A stretch of DNA of 7,440 bases from an uncultured Lachnospiraceae bacterium (GTDB taxonomy: Bacteria; Bacillota_A; Clostridia; Lachnospirales; Lachnospiraceae): the NCBI GenBank assembly GCA_947178085.1, contig CAMWWS010000125.1:1-7440 (forward strand), written 5' to 3'. The notes below the pieces were generated by a model. The model worked only from the letters and a program-made list of their open reading frames with translations, was not told the origin of the DNA and searched no databases. The position numbers were made by a program, and so were the translations under genes. Shown here piece after piece: positions 5,891-7,440 of the stretch (positions are counted from its first letter, which is position 1; each line of letters opens with the position of its first letter).

Positions 5891-7386
5891 CGTTCATCGA
5901 TTTTCTTAATCAATTCCCGCAGGTTATCTATGATATCCGTCGCCGTCATGCTGCGTTCTCCACAGCATACCGACGCCATATCGCCCGCAAATCCATGCAG
6001 ACAGACTCCCATAACTGCCGCTTCCTTAGCTTCCATTCCCTGCGCAAGCAGACCTGTAATAATTCCTGCCAATACATCGCCTGAACCTGCCGTAGCCATT
6101 CCCGCATTACCTGATGTATTAATAAATCCGCAGTCTGCACCCGGACATTCTACAACCGTTCTTGCATCCTTACAGACTATGATACAATTCAGCTTATCGG
6201 AAAGATTTTTCGGATAGACGGTCAGATTATCAGAAACTTCTTTAATACTACAGCCGTATAATCTTGCAAATTCCCCAAGATGAGGAGTTAAAATAATCTC
6301 TCTGTTCACAGGCTTAATTTTCCTGCCCGCCAAGATATTCAATCCGTCGGCGTCTATTACCATCGGCAGGCTGCTCTCATTCAGACACATATCTAACATC
6401 CATACTGCCTCGCCGCCTGTTCCTATACCGGGACCAATCAGAATACAGTCCGCCCATGATAAGGCTTTTTTAAATTCTTCCTCAAAATCGGAATTATCAC
6501 CATATACTGTGAGCATCGCTTCCGGCAGAGCTTCAAGCATTACATCACGATTCTTTAGCGAAGTCACGATTTTAACCATTCCCGCTCCCATCCGGAAAAC
6601 ACTTCTTCCTGCCATAACAGCCGCGCCGCACATAGAATCACTGCCTGCAATCACCAAAGCTTTGCCAAAAGTTCCTTTATTACCGTCAGGTCTCCGTATG
6701 GGAAGCCTTATATCATCTATTGAATCATAAGTATACCAATAAGGTTTACTTCCCATAAGGCTGTGCTCATCAATTCCCATATGTCCGCATATGATTTTAC
6801 CACAACATCCGGTTCCGGGATAGAGAACTTCTCCAAGTTTAATAAATCCATAAGTAACTGTCAGATTCGCGCGGACTGCACAGCCGAGAATACGTCCTGT
6901 GCCGGCATGAATGCCTGATGGAATATCTATGGAGCATACATAACTGTCCATCTCATTAATCTTTAAGACAGCCTCCTTATATATTCCCTCTATATCTCTT
7001 GACAACCCGATACCAAAAACTGCATCGATTACTATATCATATTCACTTTCCGGAATTCTGTCATAAAGCTCATACCCATATCCTTCCAGAATCTGAAGCT
7101 GCAATGCAGTTTCTTTACTGCAGTTTTCACGATTTCCAAGCAGGGTAAAATCAACCATACATCCCTGCAGCATCAAAAGTCTGCCGACTGCAATCCCATC
7201 ACCACCGTTATTACCACATCCTGAGACAACTAACACCCGATATTTGGCATCGCCAATTTCCTTTATTAAATGTTCCACAGTCACAAGCGCAGCGCGTTCC
7301 ATTAACACAATTGACGGATAGTTAAAACATTCTATTGTATTCTTATCATATTGCTTCATTTCCGACTGTGTTACAAGATATTTCAT
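5875..7386 (-). CDS. nnr: Bifunctional NAD(P)H-hydrate epimerase/ADP-dependent dehydratase
   Basis: The 503-residue protein repairs damaged NADH and NADPH. The N-terminal half (about 1-215, YjeF_N) epimerises R- and S-NAD(P)HX and shows VSGCGNNGGDGIAVGRLL (54-71), VIDAVFGIG (119-127, D121) and CSIDIPSGIHAGTG (151-164). The C-terminal half (about 225-498, ribokinase-like) dehydrates S-NAD(P)HX using ADP and shows NKGTFGKALVIAGS (236-249), IGPGIGTG (317-324), VIDADGLN (343-350), TPHLGEFARL (368-377) and NAGMATAGSGDVLAG (427-441), with D437 the expected catalytic acid. The order and length are normal for the bacterial fusion. The start ATG 7386 has GAGGA 6 nt upstream. The last codons (KFAG and stop) lie inside a 23-bp sequence repeated upstream of yebC. 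alr follows by 21 nt. Confidence 0.96.
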   Translation of the reverse strand: MKYLVTQSEMKQYDKNTIECFNYPSIVLMERAALVTVEHLIKEIGDAKYRVLVVSGCGNNGGDGIAVGRLLMLQGCMVDFTLLGNRENCSKETALQLQILEGYGYELYDRIPESEYDIVIDAVFGIGLSRDIEGIYKEAVLKINEMDSYVCSIDIPSGIHAGTGRILGCAVRANLTVTYGFIKLGEVLYPGTGCCGKIICGHMGIDEHSLMGSKPYWYTYDSIDDIRLPIRRPDGNKGTFGKALVIAGSDSMCGAAVMAGRSVFRMGAGMVKIVTSLKNRDVMLEALPEAMLTVYGDNSDFEEEFKKALSWADCILIGPGIGTGGEAVWMLDMCLNESSLPMVIDADGLNILAGRKIKPVNREIILTPHLGEFARLYGCSIKEVSDNLTVYPKNLSDKLNCIIVCKDARTVVECPGADCGFINTSGNAGMATAGSGDVLAGIITGLLAQGMEAKEAAVMGVCLHGFAGDMASVCCGERSMTATDIIDNLRELIKKIDERKFAG

Positions 7387-7388
7387 TT

Positions 7389-7439
7389 TTAGTCCTCTTC
7401 TTCGAATTTTTCAGCTCCCTTTGAGTCTTCTACATTATA
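7389..7439 (-). CDS. Possible C-terminal end of an upstream gene
   Basis: One frame stays open from the window edge for 16 codons and ends in TAA at 7391-7389, just 2 nt before the nnr ATG. It reads YNVEDSKGAEKFEEED, a strongly acidic tail, and contains the nnr Shine-Dalgarno. The other two frames close at once. Sixteen open codons are weak evidence, and no family can be named; the tight spacing is what argues for a real gene in the same operon. Confidence 0.45.
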   Translation of the reverse strand, partial: YNVEDSKGAEKFEEED

Positions 7440-7440
7440 C

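Overview
The window reads as a compact, fully co-directional chromosomal segment of a low-to-moderate G+C Firmicute, most likely a clostridial gut-type bacterium (Lachnospiraceae-like). The inference rests on protein similarity (an EndoA/MazF-type toxin after alr, a clostridial-style MetY, YebC with the MSGHSK start), purine-rich Shine-Dalgarno sites and short junctions. All supported genes lie on the minus strand, so transcription runs from position 7440 towards 1. No tRNA, rRNA, CRISPR, insertion sequence or phage gene was seen.

In transcription order: (1) the last codons of a possible upstream gene with an acidic tail (7389-7439); (2) nnr, a bifunctional NAD(P)H-hydrate epimerase/dehydratase; (3) alr, alanine racemase, 21 nt later; (4) an 89-nt gap with a good sigma-A-type promoter and a palindrome, then mazF/ndoA, an mRNA interferase with no antitoxin gene beside it; (5) a CNNM/CBS/CorC-type membrane protein 44 nt later; (6) a 135-nt gap holding two abutting inverted repeats and one copy of a 23-bp repeat; (7) yebC; (8) metY, O-acetylhomoserine sulfhydrylase, 22 nt after yebC and starting with GTG; (9) a multi-spanning membrane protein whose Shine-Dalgarno overlaps the metY stop and which runs off the window at position 1. 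Its fold hints at a GT-C (GT39/ArnT-like) glycosyltransferase.

Functionally this is mostly housekeeping: cofactor repair (Nnr), D-alanine supply for the wall (Alr), RNA cleavage under stress (MazF), a possible ion transporter, a translation or transcription factor (YebC) and sulfur assimilation into homocysteine (MetY). I see no undescribed multi-gene system. The unusual content is at the junctions: an antitoxin-less mazF with its own promoter and palindrome, an exact 23-bp repeat that supplies the nnr C-terminus and recurs upstream of yebC, a recurring TGAGAAAG octamer confined to junctions, and a CNNM protein lacking family-defining residues.
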